DNA of 64,000 bases from Tolypothrix sp. PCC 7712 (lineage in GTDB: Bacteria; Cyanobacteriota; Cyanobacteriia; Cyanobacteriales; Nostocaceae), in assembly GCF_025860405.1 (NCBI RefSeq), contig NZ_CP063785.1, positions 6,201,390 to 6,265,389 on the forward strand, written 5' to 3'. Below are positions 28,473 to 36,713 of the stretch, piece by piece. The notes below the pieces were generated by a model that was given only the letters and a program-made list of their open reading frames with translations, was not told where the DNA came from and made no database searches. Within the stretch, counting starts at the first letter, position 1; every line of letters begins with the position of its first letter. The position numbers and the translations under genes were made by a program.

Positions 28473-28571
28473 ATACCAAATCAAAAAATATTCGCGACGC
28501 ATCAATATATTCCCGAGGGCGCGGCACGCCGTGCTCCTACCATCTGTCGCATTCTTTTTTCAAATTGGTAT
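28473..28571. mobile_element. MITE-like element, family A (copy 3)
   Basis: Left end ATACCAAATCAAAAAATATT and right end TTTTTTCAAATTGGTAT are good inverted repeats. The core differs from copy 2 by a palindromic GGCGCGGCACGCCGTGC block in the place of CAAGGC-GCCTTG, showing that the stem is kept while bases vary. Confidence 0.7.
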
Positions 28572-28581
28572 AACTCTTCGC

Positions 28582-29925
28582 CTATTGTGGAAAGCACTTA
28601 CCAAAATCAAGTAATAACCTCAGCTGACCTTGAAAGCGGATCTGCCGTCGCACAATTGCCCAAACAATATTTTGTTCTTTTGCTAAAAACTTTAACCAGG
28701 TTTTGCTGTCAGCAGTGATTGCTAAATTAGCAGTTCCTAAATGTCCATTTTGAATTTCAAGAGTCTGATGACGGATGATAACCGTTGCTTTGCATGACTC
28801 TGCACCTATAAACGTAAAATGGTAAATCGCATTTAGTCCTTTGGAGTGTTCGCGTTGAAATGTTAGAGGCATACCGCCCAAGAATCCGCGAATTGATGTT
28901 GGTATTAGACTATTCCTGACCTGTTTGACCTGCTTATGAGGAAATCTACGGGTAACATAGGCTTCAGCATCTGAGTTTGGTACTACATAAATAGTTTCTT
29001 CTTTCGCCTGCAAAGGTTTAACGACTTCTTGAATAAATTCTTTGCGCCGTATCAAAAAGGGAGCAATTACATCCTCACCCGCAGGACAAACCGCCATACA
29101 ATATGCCGCTTTATAATTGGCTCCATAAGATAAGCTCTGCCACACAGAAGCAGATTCGGCAGCACTGACCTGTTGGCGATATTCATGCCTATCTTTACTT
29201 TCAACAACAGTTTCTACCCAATCCGTAAAACCTCCCATAAACTCCCGATAGTTGTGGGTATAGCAAGCAGAAAAGTTAAAATGTCCATCAGCACTAATTG
29301 CACCAACGGGGCAGGCAGAAACACAGAGTTTACACTCTAAGCAAGGGTTATAGTCAATGGGTTGGTGATATGTTGTCACGTTGACATCAATCAAAATCGT
29401 TCCTAGTAAAATGAAGTTGCCGAATTTGGGGTGGATCACAAGGCGATGAATCCCCATTTGTCCTAAACCTGCTGCCACGGCTACTGGTTTGTGGGACACA
29501 CTCCAGACCTTTCCAGGGAATTTATTCATTTCCATCGGAAACCCCATTGCGGGATTACAGCCCCGAATCCCATGCCGTTCAAGCTCCGCCACAATTTGAC
29601 GCGCAATATGATTAACCTCATCGCCAGTACTATGAAATTCGAGATTAGCAACTGATCTAGCTGGACTCCGGACGTTTTCTCGATTCATACGGCACACAAA
29701 ACTGATTAAAGTTTTGGTAGGTGGAAAGGCGGCCAGAATGTCTTGACGTTGATCAGCAATCTCAGGTCGGTCAATCTCAACAAAACCAACATCATCAGCC
29801 CCAGCTTCGAGACAGAGGTGGCGCAGCCATTGGGCATCAATCTGGGTGGATGGTATAATTTTTGCTTCGGATGCTTCCTGTTTACGCCAGTGTTTGACTG
29901 TTGGGTGTTCATCAAATTTAGACAT
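28582..29925 (-). CDS. QueG-like 4Fe-4S protein fused to an SCP2-like domain
   Basis: A protein of about 447 residues. The first 300 resemble the cofactor-binding and ferredoxin parts of epoxyqueuosine reductase / reductive dehalogenase relatives: LGQMGIHRLVIHPKFGNF, the first cluster CLECKLCVSACPVGAI and a second motif CMAVCPAGED. The last 100 residues (IYHFTFIGAESCKATVIIRH to LRLLLDFGKCFP) look like a sterol-carrier SCP2 fold that holds hydrophobic ligands. Start ATG 29925 has a strong AGAGGA site; a longer frame to 30117 crosses the operator and is rejected. It follows a MarR gene and has the same operator upstream, so the substrate may be a hydrophobic or phenolic compound (inference). 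Confidence 0.82.
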   Translation of the reverse strand: MSKFDEHPTVKHWRKQEASEAKIIPSTQIDAQWLRHLCLEAGADDVGFVEIDRPEIADQRQDILAAFPPTKTLISFVCRMNRENVRSPARSVANLEFHSTGDEVNHIARQIVAELERHGIRGCNPAMGFPMEMNKFPGKVWSVSHKPVAVAAGLGQMGIHRLVIHPKFGNFILLGTILIDVNVTTYHQPIDYNPCLECKLCVSACPVGAISADGHFNFSACYTHNYREFMGGFTDWVETVVESKDRHEYRQQVSAAESASVWQSLSYGANYKAAYCMAVCPAGEDVIAPFLIRRKEFIQEVVKPLQAKEETIYVVPNSDAEAYVTRRFPHKQVKQVRNSLIPTSIRGFLGGMPLTFQREHSKGLNAIYHFTFIGAESCKATVIIRHQTLEIQNGHLGTANLAITADSKTWLKFLAKEQNIVWAIVRRQIRFQGQLRLLLDFGKCFPQ

Positions 29926-29981
29926 ACAATTATCCTCTAAAACATCATGTCCACAGCAAAAAGTAGTCCCTAGAGCAAATA

Positions 29982-29995
29982 AGTGTATATACACT
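29982..29995. promoter_or_regulatory. MarR operator copy 1 (AGTGTATATACACT)
   Basis: Perfect 14-base palindrome 57 bases before the Fe-S/SCP2 gene. The same sequence, with identical flanks on both sides (AAGTGTATATACACTC), recurs before the MarR gene. Confidence 0.8.
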
Positions 29996-30011
29996 CTTTG
30001 GGCAAAAAAAA

Positions 30012-30476
30012 TTAAAATTGGCTGACTAGAGTTGTTGTTGCGTTTAAATGCGAAAGCAAAGTAGACCAACGCTCCTGACCCAGTTTTTCCACAACGCAAG
30101 CTTGCGCTTGCTCCCATAGGGGCAAGGCTTTGGCTAAACTTGCCTGTCCTGCATCCGTCAAGCTGACTACTCGTGTTCGCTGATCTTGCCCCGGTTCAAT
30201 TTGGATCAATCCTTCTCGTTCCAGAGGCTTCAGATTGCGTGTCAACGTAGTACGATCCATTGCCAGGCTCTGAGCCAATCCATTGATGCTTCCAGAATTC
30301 AAAAGCGAAATCGCCACTAAAATCGTAAACTGCGTCGCCAATAAGCCACTAGGCTTCAATTCTTGATCAAAGAATTGTGTTACCACTCGTGAAGCTTTAC
30401 GCAAGTTGAAGCAAGTACACAAAACACTAACTTGGTTGAGTTGAGCTAAATTGACGTGAACTATTTTCTTTTCCAT
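30012..30476 (-). CDS. MarR-family transcriptional regulator
   Basis: A 154-residue winged-helix dimer. Helix-turn-helix stretch GSINGLAQSLAMDRTTLTRNLKPLEREGLI and wing EPGQDQRTRVVSLTDAG are typical of MarR. Ligand binding normally releases the operator. ATG 30476 is preferred: the earlier GTG at 30497 lies inside the palindromic operator. Identical operators stand before this gene and before the next gene on the same strand, so it very probably represses itself and the Fe-S/SCP2 gene. Cys pairs near the N-terminus (VLCTC) could be redox-sensitive. Confidence 0.9.
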   Translation of the reverse strand: MEKKIVHVNLAQLNQVSVLCTCFNLRKASRVVTQFFDQELKPSGLLATQFTILVAISLLNSGSINGLAQSLAMDRTTLTRNLKPLEREGLIQIEPGQDQRTRVVSLTDAGQASLAKALPLWEQAQACVVEKLGQERWSTLLSHLNATTTLVSQF

Positions 30477-30484
30477 TTTTATTA

Positions 30485-30498
30485 AGTGTATATACACT
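30485..30498. promoter_or_regulatory. MarR operator copy 2 (AGTGTATATACACT)
   Basis: Perfect 14-base palindrome eight bases before the preferred MarR start codon, suited to autorepression by blocking transcription or initiation. Confidence 0.8.
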
Positions 30499-30751
30499 CA
30501 TTATCTATGTCAAGCCTATATCATCTACTCTCATATAGAGAGTCATCGTAGTCAGGATTGGAGACAATTTGTATATGCTGATTTTTTATTGTCTACTCTT
30601 ACACTTGTAACTTATGCGTATTTTCTCGCAATCTTTTTCATAAATCAAATAGGATTCCTATCTGTATCAGAATTTTTGAGAATTGGTTTTAGGAGGCGCA
30701 AAGTTTTGCACCCCCTAAAGATATCCCTGATAGCCGTTTTGATATATCTAA

Positions 30752-31375
30752 TTATTGAGTGCTGGGCTTAAACCTAATTTGACTTGCTTCTAGGTAAATT
30801 ACCTGGTTTTTTAGTCCTTGAGCTTCAGTAGCCGTTAAACCCTGCCACTGCTGCTGTGCTTGTTTGACACTGGGCACTAGTTTAAGCACACCTGCTAAAT
30901 CTACGGTTTGGCCTGCTTTCACAACAACTTTATTTTCAGCACTTCCCGCATCTAGATTGGGAGCCAAAACCACAAATACTCGTTGAGCATTGCTGGAACC
31001 AACCCAGAAGGTGCGATCGCCTACTACACTTTGAACATTGACATTTGTAAACTGTACAGGTCTATTTACAAGTGTCTGTTTATTGGCGTTGGTAATTACT
31101 AATACATCTGTTATTGGTTGAGTTTGAACAATAGTTGTTGGTTGTGGCGTAGGGGTGACAACCACAGTAGTTGTTACTTGTGGTGTAGCGGTGACAGTAA
31201 CCGTTGCTTGTGGGGTTGGAACGACAACAACATCAGGTTGCTTTGGTTCGGTAGCACAAGCTGTAATCCCAGTTGCAAGCAGGGTGAAAAGCGTTGCTTT
31301 ACTTAGCCATGACTTTTTACTTACCAGATTACCATCACTTTGGATGTTACTTAAAGTGCGATTTTGCTTATACAT
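30752..31375 (-). CDS. Secreted lipoprotein with Thr/Val/Pro-rich linker
   Basis: A 207-residue lipoprotein. The lipobox TGITAC is near residue 40, after an extended, polar N-terminus. Residues 48-90 are a low-complexity linker of Val, Thr, Pro and Gln, probably extended across the periplasm or wall. The C-terminal 110 residues form a beta-rich domain with FWVGSSNAQRVFVVLAPN and VVKAGQTVDLAGVLK, compatible with an OB-like fold. Partner and function unknown. It is convergent with nothing and read alone. Confidence 0.7.
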   Translation of the reverse strand: MYKQNRTLSNIQSDGNLVSKKSWLSKATLFTLLATGITACATEPKQPDVVVVPTPQATVTVTATPQVTTTVVVTPTPQPTTIVQTQPITDVLVITNANKQTLVNRPVQFTNVNVQSVVGDRTFWVGSSNAQRVFVVLAPNLDAGSAENKVVVKAGQTVDLAGVLKLVPSVKQAQQQWQGLTATEAQGLKNQVIYLEASQIRFKPSTQ

Positions 31376-31943
31376 TTGACTATGAATATGCTTAATAGTG
31401 AGTTATTTAAACACTCATTTTTTTAGGTTTTGAGGCTACTAAAAATCCTGCACCAAGAGCTTTATGGTGACCAGAAAAATTATGATTGCCTCAATAGTGG
31501 TACTTTAAGTTATTAGAAGATAATTTAGCTTCTACCTAATGGAATAATATATGGTAGAAGCGATCGCACTAAGTATTCTAAAGCTCAAGTATCTATAGGG
31601 GCACAAAGATTTGTGGTGTGGATTCTATATTACCCATATTATTTTTTCGACATCCTCCGAGTTTACTTATAAATTAAAAATAAAATTTAGAGTAATAATC
31701 AAATTATGTAGGATATGTTACTGCACTCTTAATGAAGAAATTTTTGCTATAGTAAACAATTTAACTTTGTGTATTTATTCCTAAAATCTAAATCCTTCAA
31801 ATTGTATTGAATTTATTAAACTTACTTGCACTTTTTGTTAAAATAAATTTAATCAGACTATCACACCTTCCCATTTCCGTCTATTCAATATTTTTTTGCA
31901 ATTGCCGCAGTATTCCCTAAACTTGGCAAATGAGCACTGAGGC
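31376..31943. other. Long intergenic stretch, nothing recognised
   Basis: About 570 AT-rich bases between divergently read genes. One HIP1-like GCGATCGCAC and no repeat family end, RNA hairpin or reading frame of note. Confidence 0.4.
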
Positions 31944-32534
31944 ATGGAACACAATATATTTTTAGATGTTTTATCTAGCCTACAAAGATTATTTGTAGGT
32001 TACATTCCAGCCGCTATTTTAGGTGGTTTCATAGGTTACTTAATTGGTATCAATGCCATCATTTATCAGATATGCAGGCGGATATTTCAGATACCCCATA
32101 GTATACCTCCTATAGTCTTTCTACCTATTGCGCTCATTCTCTTTCAAGAAAGCGAAGCCGCTAGTGCAATAGTAATTTTTTCGGCTAGCCTTTGGTCAAT
32201 GATTGTGAATACTGCTATTGGGATGCGACATTTCTACAGACAGAATAGTCAATTTCGGGCTGCCATTTTTCATACATTTCATGCTTTAAAAGTTAGCATC
32301 TGGGTCGCATGGTTTACAGTAATTGCCATAGAAATGTTGGTAGGTACCAAAGGTTTAGGCTCGCTGGCTTGGGATGCTTATAAAGCTGGCAACGTCAGTT
32401 ACATTGTTCAGTCAATAATCTATATTGGTGTGATTGGCTGTTTATTAGATCAGTTATTGGATCTGAGTGGATATCTTTTGGTACAGTTTGTTTCAGCAGG
32501 GAAAAAATCTGCTCAAGAGAATAATAAAAAATAA
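31944..32534 (+). CDS. Orphan SsuC/NrtB-type ABC permease
   Basis: A 196-residue membrane protein like the permeases for nitrate, sulfonate or bicarbonate. Family stretches SLQRLFVGYIPAAILGGFIGYLIG, IPHSIPPIVFLPIALILF and EMLVGTKGLGSLAWDA are clear. It is shorter than the usual 250-280 residues, and the ATPase-contact (EAA) loop reads FHTFHALKVSIWVAWF, lacking the conserved Gly and Pro. No ATPase or binding-protein gene is nearby. It may have lost transport activity, or use components encoded elsewhere. Confidence 0.8.
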   Translation: MEHNIFLDVLSSLQRLFVGYIPAAILGGFIGYLIGINAIIYQICRRIFQIPHSIPPIVFLPIALILFQESEAASAIVIFSASLWSMIVNTAIGMRHFYRQNSQFRAAIFHTFHALKVSIWVAWFTVIAIEMLVGTKGLGSLAWDAYKAGNVSYIVQSIIYIGVIGCLLDQLLDLSGYLLVQFVSAGKKSAQENNKK

Positions 32535-32611
32535 ATTTTATGTTCGCTGAAACACTTATACTTTCGTGTAGTATGGTAATGGGTAATTGGTAATAGGAAA
32601 AACTAAATGTC

Positions 32612-32723
32612 CTAGTAGTGTGTCTAGACTAAAATAGTGCGTTAGATTAGAAAAAATTAACCGCAGATAAACGCGGATAAAATTCATCTTTATTGCAACA
32701 TTTAAGGCTAAACATGCCACTAG
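32612..32723. mobile_element. MITE-like element, family C (copy 2)
   Basis: Inverse of the element at 27750-27860. Ends CTAGTAGTGTGTCTAGACT and AGGCTAAACATGCCACTAG are inverted repeats; the interior contains TTAACCGCAGATAAACGCGG. Downstream, at 32755-32812, another dispersed piece ends GTAACGCATCCTAC. Confidence 0.7.
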
Positions 32724-32842
32724 AGTGTCAGCAATTAACTAAACTTGATATAACGCACCATATTTATTCAAACAGAGATACGTTACGCGGAAAGCCGTAA
32801 CGCATCCTACAAATACTCACAAATATTTATTTTGAGGAATTT

Positions 32843-34156
32843 TTAATTATTCCTACCTGTAGTTGATAGTCCATCAACTATGAGAGAGGGTGTATAACAT
32901 GAGCCGTTCCAATCAGCATCACCACCGAGGGTTACTAATTGTTTCAAAGCTGCGTAAATGTTACCGGCAACCATTGTATCTTTAACACGACCGATGACTT
33001 CCCCATTTTGCACGCGGTAGCCCAATTCAATATTGATGGAAAAGTCGCCGGAAATACCGCCACCTCCACCCAGCATTTGATCGACAATCAAACCATCATC
33101 TATTTGTTGAATCAAATCTTGTAGGGATAAAGAACTGGGTTGAACTAACAAATTAAATAATCCAGGGGTGGGATAGCTACCCAAACTAGGGCGAAAACCA
33201 TTACCCGTACTACTCATACCTAATTGGCGTGCAGTAGTGCGATCGCTATAAAAATGTTGTAGGATTCCATTTTGAATAAAAACAATTGTATTGGTAGGGC
33301 TGCCTTCATCATCAAAAGGACAACTATAAGGCCCTGCTTCTGGTTCTTGATAGAGGGTAAGACTGGGTGCAAGGACTGGTTTGCCTAAACGGTCGGCCCA
33401 AGGAGAAGCTTTTTCTAGTACACGTTTGCCATTTAATGCTGCTTGCACTGTACCCCAAAGCATATCAGCAGCTTTGGATGTAAATAAAACTGGTACGCGA
33501 CCGCTAGGGGGTGAGACATTTTCTCGCGCCCAAATTAGCCTTTGTAAAATTTGGTTAGCGAGTTTCTCTGAGTCGAGTTCATCTCTTTGGGTTTGACCGT
33601 CGGAAACACTTAAAAAATCGTCACCCCTAACCCATTCAGCCGACATATAGCAGCTAAGAGTTGTATCTGTGTAGTAGCAATCTAGACCTTCAGTATTGAC
33701 AAGCCTAGTATTTTCCACATCACATTCCCAATCACTGTGGCAAAGTACATCAGGATATTCATCTCGAACTAAAGCGATCGCTTCCTTACCCCAGTTAACC
33801 AAATGCTCTATGGGCACACTTTTCCCTAAGTCTGGGTAAGATGGCTTAAAGTTGCGCCCCAATTCTATTGGTTCCGGTTGATTGAGTTTACTCAACGCTA
33901 GAGAGCGTTCTACCATCGCTTGCGGTTCCACAGTACCGTAAGCCACAGTCAGCCCTGGACGGCCATTGCGCCATAGCCGCAGCGCTGTACCCTCAGATTG
34001 GCTAGTTTCGAGTTGCTTTAGGCGATTAGCCTCAAAAAACACTGGTCGAGAAAGCGATCGCGACTGATACACTTCAGCTGCTTCTGCTCCAGACTTAATT
34101 GCTAGTTCCAGCAGATGTTCTGCTAGCGTATCTTGTGACAAATTTTCAGAACCCAT
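32843..34156 (-). CDS. PmbA/TldE-like protein
   Basis: A 437-residue member of the TldD/PmbA family, whose pairs form proteases that trim modified peptides and CcdA. The C-terminal half has the family core GGGGGISGDFSINIELGYRVQNGEVIGRVKDTM. The HExxxH zinc motif of TldD is absent, so this is the PmbA (TldE) non-catalytic-type partner; the TldD partner is not in the window. Start ATG 34156. Alone on its strand. Confidence 0.85.
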   Translation of the reverse strand: MGSENLSQDTLAEHLLELAIKSGAEAAEVYQSRSLSRPVFFEANRLKQLETSQSEGTALRLWRNGRPGLTVAYGTVEPQAMVERSLALSKLNQPEPIELGRNFKPSYPDLGKSVPIEHLVNWGKEAIALVRDEYPDVLCHSDWECDVENTRLVNTEGLDCYYTDTTLSCYMSAEWVRGDDFLSVSDGQTQRDELDSEKLANQILQRLIWARENVSPPSGRVPVLFTSKAADMLWGTVQAALNGKRVLEKASPWADRLGKPVLAPSLTLYQEPEAGPYSCPFDDEGSPTNTIVFIQNGILQHFYSDRTTARQLGMSSTGNGFRPSLGSYPTPGLFNLLVQPSSLSLQDLIQQIDDGLIVDQMLGGGGGISGDFSINIELGYRVQNGEVIGRVKDTMVAGNIYAALKQLVTLGGDADWNGSCYTPSLIVDGLSTTGRNN

Positions 34157-34430
34157 GACCCTTGGTAAATTATGGATTGTGGATTTTGAACCGCGAATAG
34201 AGAAAGCAGTGCATTCGGTCGCCAGACTTATTGCCTAACGTCTCCACTTCTCCTGATGGGAGAAGCTACTGCCGCGCAGATCATTATCCCAAATCATCAA
34301 CATCTATCAGCCGTTGCCCTTGTGGATGATTCATTGATGATTAGCTCGGTAATGAATAATCATTCGTCAAAAGTTTTATGGCTTTTTCCTTGATCCTCAT
34401 ACCGATTCCCCTCATGACTATGCCATGAAT

Positions 34431-35294
34431 CTACGGCAGATTGACTTCTTGCAACAGCCAAAATCCGGCAAACGATTCTGTTTGAGGATCTGACTGCACA
34501 CCGATAAAATGCACTCCATTGGCTTGTTGCTTGGCTTCTTCAAACCCTTTGGCTTCTGCCAATGTTTGAGGATTTTTGATATTTGCCAAAATCCAGCTTT
34601 CTGTCACACCAGTTTCTAACAGTAATCTTGTGCCGTCACTCGTGTCAAATCTTAGATAAGCTAAATCTAAACCAGACATCCAGCCTGCGATCGGCAATGC
34701 CCTGGGTGAGAAAATCAAAATCCCAGGAATACGGGTTTGGGGTGATACTCGCGCTAATTCTAAAGGAAAGGCTTCACCAAAACCAATTTCCCATTCTGGC
34801 ATATCCATTAAATCAGCCGCTTCTAAAGAAACAAATACCCATTTTTTCCCTTCCAATGCATCAGGTAACCTTTGGGGTAAAGGACTTTCCAATCGCACCG
34901 AGGGATTAGTACCCCCTTGATAACCTGGTTCATGAGGATACACCTCCTCAATTCGCTGTTTTAGCCATTGGTTCAGCATCAAAGTCCGACGGCTAGATTG
35001 AGCTGGAATACTTAGATCCTCGCAGGCTTTCGTAATCATATTATTCATTTGGCGGCGGAAAAAGCGGATTTTAATTGGTGCTTCTCCAGCTTCGGCAATA
35101 GCCTCTTGCAACGCCGTCCGCAACCAACCCGAATTTACCTGCGTACTGGGACAGTATTTAGCATAACGAAACAGAGAATCTGTTTTGGCGCGGACATCTA
35201 AGGGACTTTCGCAAACTAATACTTCCCAAACTTTTTTCTGATTGTCGTCCAAAATCGGACGGGAGTAAAAATCAATTTCCCAAATACTGCCCAT
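34431..35294 (-). CDS. Tab2/Atab2-type RNA-binding protein
   Basis: A 287-residue protein of the Tab2/Atab2 family, found in cyanobacteria and chloroplasts, where Tab2 promotes translation of photosystem I mRNA. Family stretches WEIDFYSRPI, KIRFFRRQMNNMI, ARVSPQTRIPGILIFSPRALPIAGWMSG and GFWLLQEVNLP are visible. The ATG at 35294 starts the conserved block; the frame to 35363 is rejected. In cyanobacteria the target mRNA is presumed to encode PsaB, by analogy. Confidence 0.88.
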   Translation of the reverse strand: MGSIWEIDFYSRPILDDNQKKVWEVLVCESPLDVRAKTDSLFRYAKYCPSTQVNSGWLRTALQEAIAEAGEAPIKIRFFRRQMNNMITKACEDLSIPAQSSRRTLMLNQWLKQRIEEVYPHEPGYQGGTNPSVRLESPLPQRLPDALEGKKWVFVSLEAADLMDMPEWEIGFGEAFPLELARVSPQTRIPGILIFSPRALPIAGWMSGLDLAYLRFDTSDGTRLLLETGVTESWILANIKNPQTLAEAKGFEEAKQQANGVHFIGVQSDPQTESFAGFWLLQEVNLP

Positions 35295-35390
35295 GTTTTT
35301 CGGTAAAAATCTGGCTGTTATTATGTTCCTGATATTCTGATCATACGAGTCTTGGGGCAGCAACAGACATCAAGAAGTTAAAACAAAAGT

Positions 35391-35420
35391 TGTAGAGACG
35401 CGATTAATCGCGTCTTTACA
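35391..35420. repeat. Dispersed palindrome AGACGCGATTAATCGCGTCT
   Basis: Perfect inverted repeat core GACGCGATTAATCGCGTC with flanking TGTAGA/TTTACA. One of four copies in this window. The surrounding interval before lgt otherwise holds only CCCAATTCCCAATC-type repeats. Confidence 0.8.
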
Positions 35421-35597
35421 AGAGTCAAGAGCCATTTATTTCTCTTGTCCTCCCAATCGCCAGTCCCCAATTCCCAATCAATCCCCAAAAAACAAAACCT
35501 GCTCTAATTGTTTATATACTCCTAGCCTTAAGGTTCTTGTCCTATGATTGGGAGCTGCTAATGCTAATTAATAATTAAGTTATTTAGGTACTTTTGC

Positions 35598-36473
35598 ATG
35601 GCGCTGGATATTTCCACTTTGCCTTTGGCATTCCAATTTACTTCTCCTGGCCCGATTCTGTGGAGAATAGGGCCAATCACAATTCGTTGGTATGGCTTAT
35701 TAATCGCCACCGCAGTTTTAATCGGAGTCAGCCTTTCTCAGTATTTGGCCAAGCGCCGTAACGTTAACCCAGACTTACTTAGCGATTTGTCAATTTGGCT
35801 AGTAATTGGGGCAATTCCCGCCGCCCGATTATATTACGTTTTATTTCAATGGCCAGAATATGCCCAGCACCCAGACCGCATAATTGCCATTTGGCAAGGT
35901 GGCATTGCGATTCATGGAGCAATCTTAGGTGGACTCGTAGCTGCGCTCATCTTTGCCAAACTCAAGCAAGTTTCTTTTTGGCAATTAGCAGATTTGGTAG
36001 CACCTTCGCTGATTTTAGGGCAAGCGATCGGACGTTGGGGTAATTTCTTCAATTCAGAAGCTTTTGGCGATCCTACCAATTTACCTTGGAAATTATATAT
36101 TCCACCCGATCGCCGTCCCCCAGAGTTAATTAATTTTGAGTACTTTCACCCCACTTTTCTCTATGAATCTCTTTGGGATTTAATGGTATTTGCTGTGTTG
36201 CTCACCCTATTTTTCCGAAGTTTGCAAGGTAAACCACGCCTCAAAATAGGTACGCTATTTCTCACTTACTTAGCAACCTACAGCCTGGGACGCTTATGGA
36301 TAGAAGGTTTTCGTACTGATAGCTTAATGCTAGGGCCCCTCAGAATGGCTCAAGTCGTGAGCTTAATCGGAATTATTGTTGGATTAGCTGGATTAGCTTG
36401 GCTTTACATAGCTAAACGCCCTTTACCAGATGTCATTTCCACCCCCAGGGGGAATGGGGCGATAGAGAGGTGA
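35598..36473 (+). CDS. lgt: Prolipoprotein diacylglyceryl transferase
   Basis: A 291-residue membrane enzyme that transfers diacylglycerol to the lipobox cysteine of preprolipoproteins. Seven membrane segments and the signature region GRWGNFFNSEAFG (about residues 145-157) are present, with the HGAILGG stretch containing the essential His and the conserved Arg of YSLGRLWIEGFRTDSL. Normal length. Several lipoproteins in this window would be its substrates. Followed by tandem repeats and then by a hairpin facing the other strand. Confidence 0.95.
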   Translation: MALDISTLPLAFQFTSPGPILWRIGPITIRWYGLLIATAVLIGVSLSQYLAKRRNVNPDLLSDLSIWLVIGAIPAARLYYVLFQWPEYAQHPDRIIAIWQGGIAIHGAILGGLVAALIFAKLKQVSFWQLADLVAPSLILGQAIGRWGNFFNSEAFGDPTNLPWKLYIPPDRRPPELINFEYFHPTFLYESLWDLMVFAVLLTLFFRSLQGKPRLKIGTLFLTYLATYSLGRLWIEGFRTDSLMLGPLRMAQVVSLIGIIVGLAGLAWLYIAKRPLPDVISTPRGNGAIER

Positions 36474-36567
36474 GGGACTGGGGATTGGGGATTGGGGGAT
36501 GAAGGGGATGAGGAGACAAGGAGATAAATTCCAATTACCAATTACCAATTACCAATTACCAATTACC

Positions 36568-36604
36568 CAAAAATAAAAAATGCCCTAGAGAAGTTCTCCA
36601 GGGC
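36568..36604 (-). terminator. Intrinsic terminator facing the minus strand
   Basis: Near-perfect palindrome GCCCT-a-GAGAA-g-TTCTC-c-AGGGC at 36582-36604, followed on the minus strand by ATTTTTTATTTTT. On the plus strand no T-run follows. Confidence 0.75.
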
Positions 36605-36668
36605 TTAACCAGGGTGCATCTACCATTACTCTCTACTAGGGAATTAGAGGTTATCCGGAAAGACACGG
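36570..36668 (-). ncRNA. Candidate small RNA ending in a strong terminator
   Basis: On the minus strand a GATAAT -10-like box (36673-36678) would start an RNA of about 90-95 bases near 36666. It ends in the hairpin GCCCT-GAGAA/TTCTC-AGGGC followed by ATTTTTTATTTTT (36568-36604). No protein frame lies under it and no minus-strand gene upstream needs this terminator. A recognisable -35 is lacking, so this is a candidate only. It would be antisense to the space between lgt and cobM. Confidence 0.4.
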
Positions 36669-36713
36669 AAAAATTATCAAAAATTTTTTTTAGAAATTCT
36701 CTTTTGTGCTGCA

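Noticed and set aside
29926..30117. N-terminal extension of the Fe-S/SCP2 protein
   Set aside because: It crosses the MarR operator and the end of the MarR gene; ATG 29925 has a strong ribosome site.
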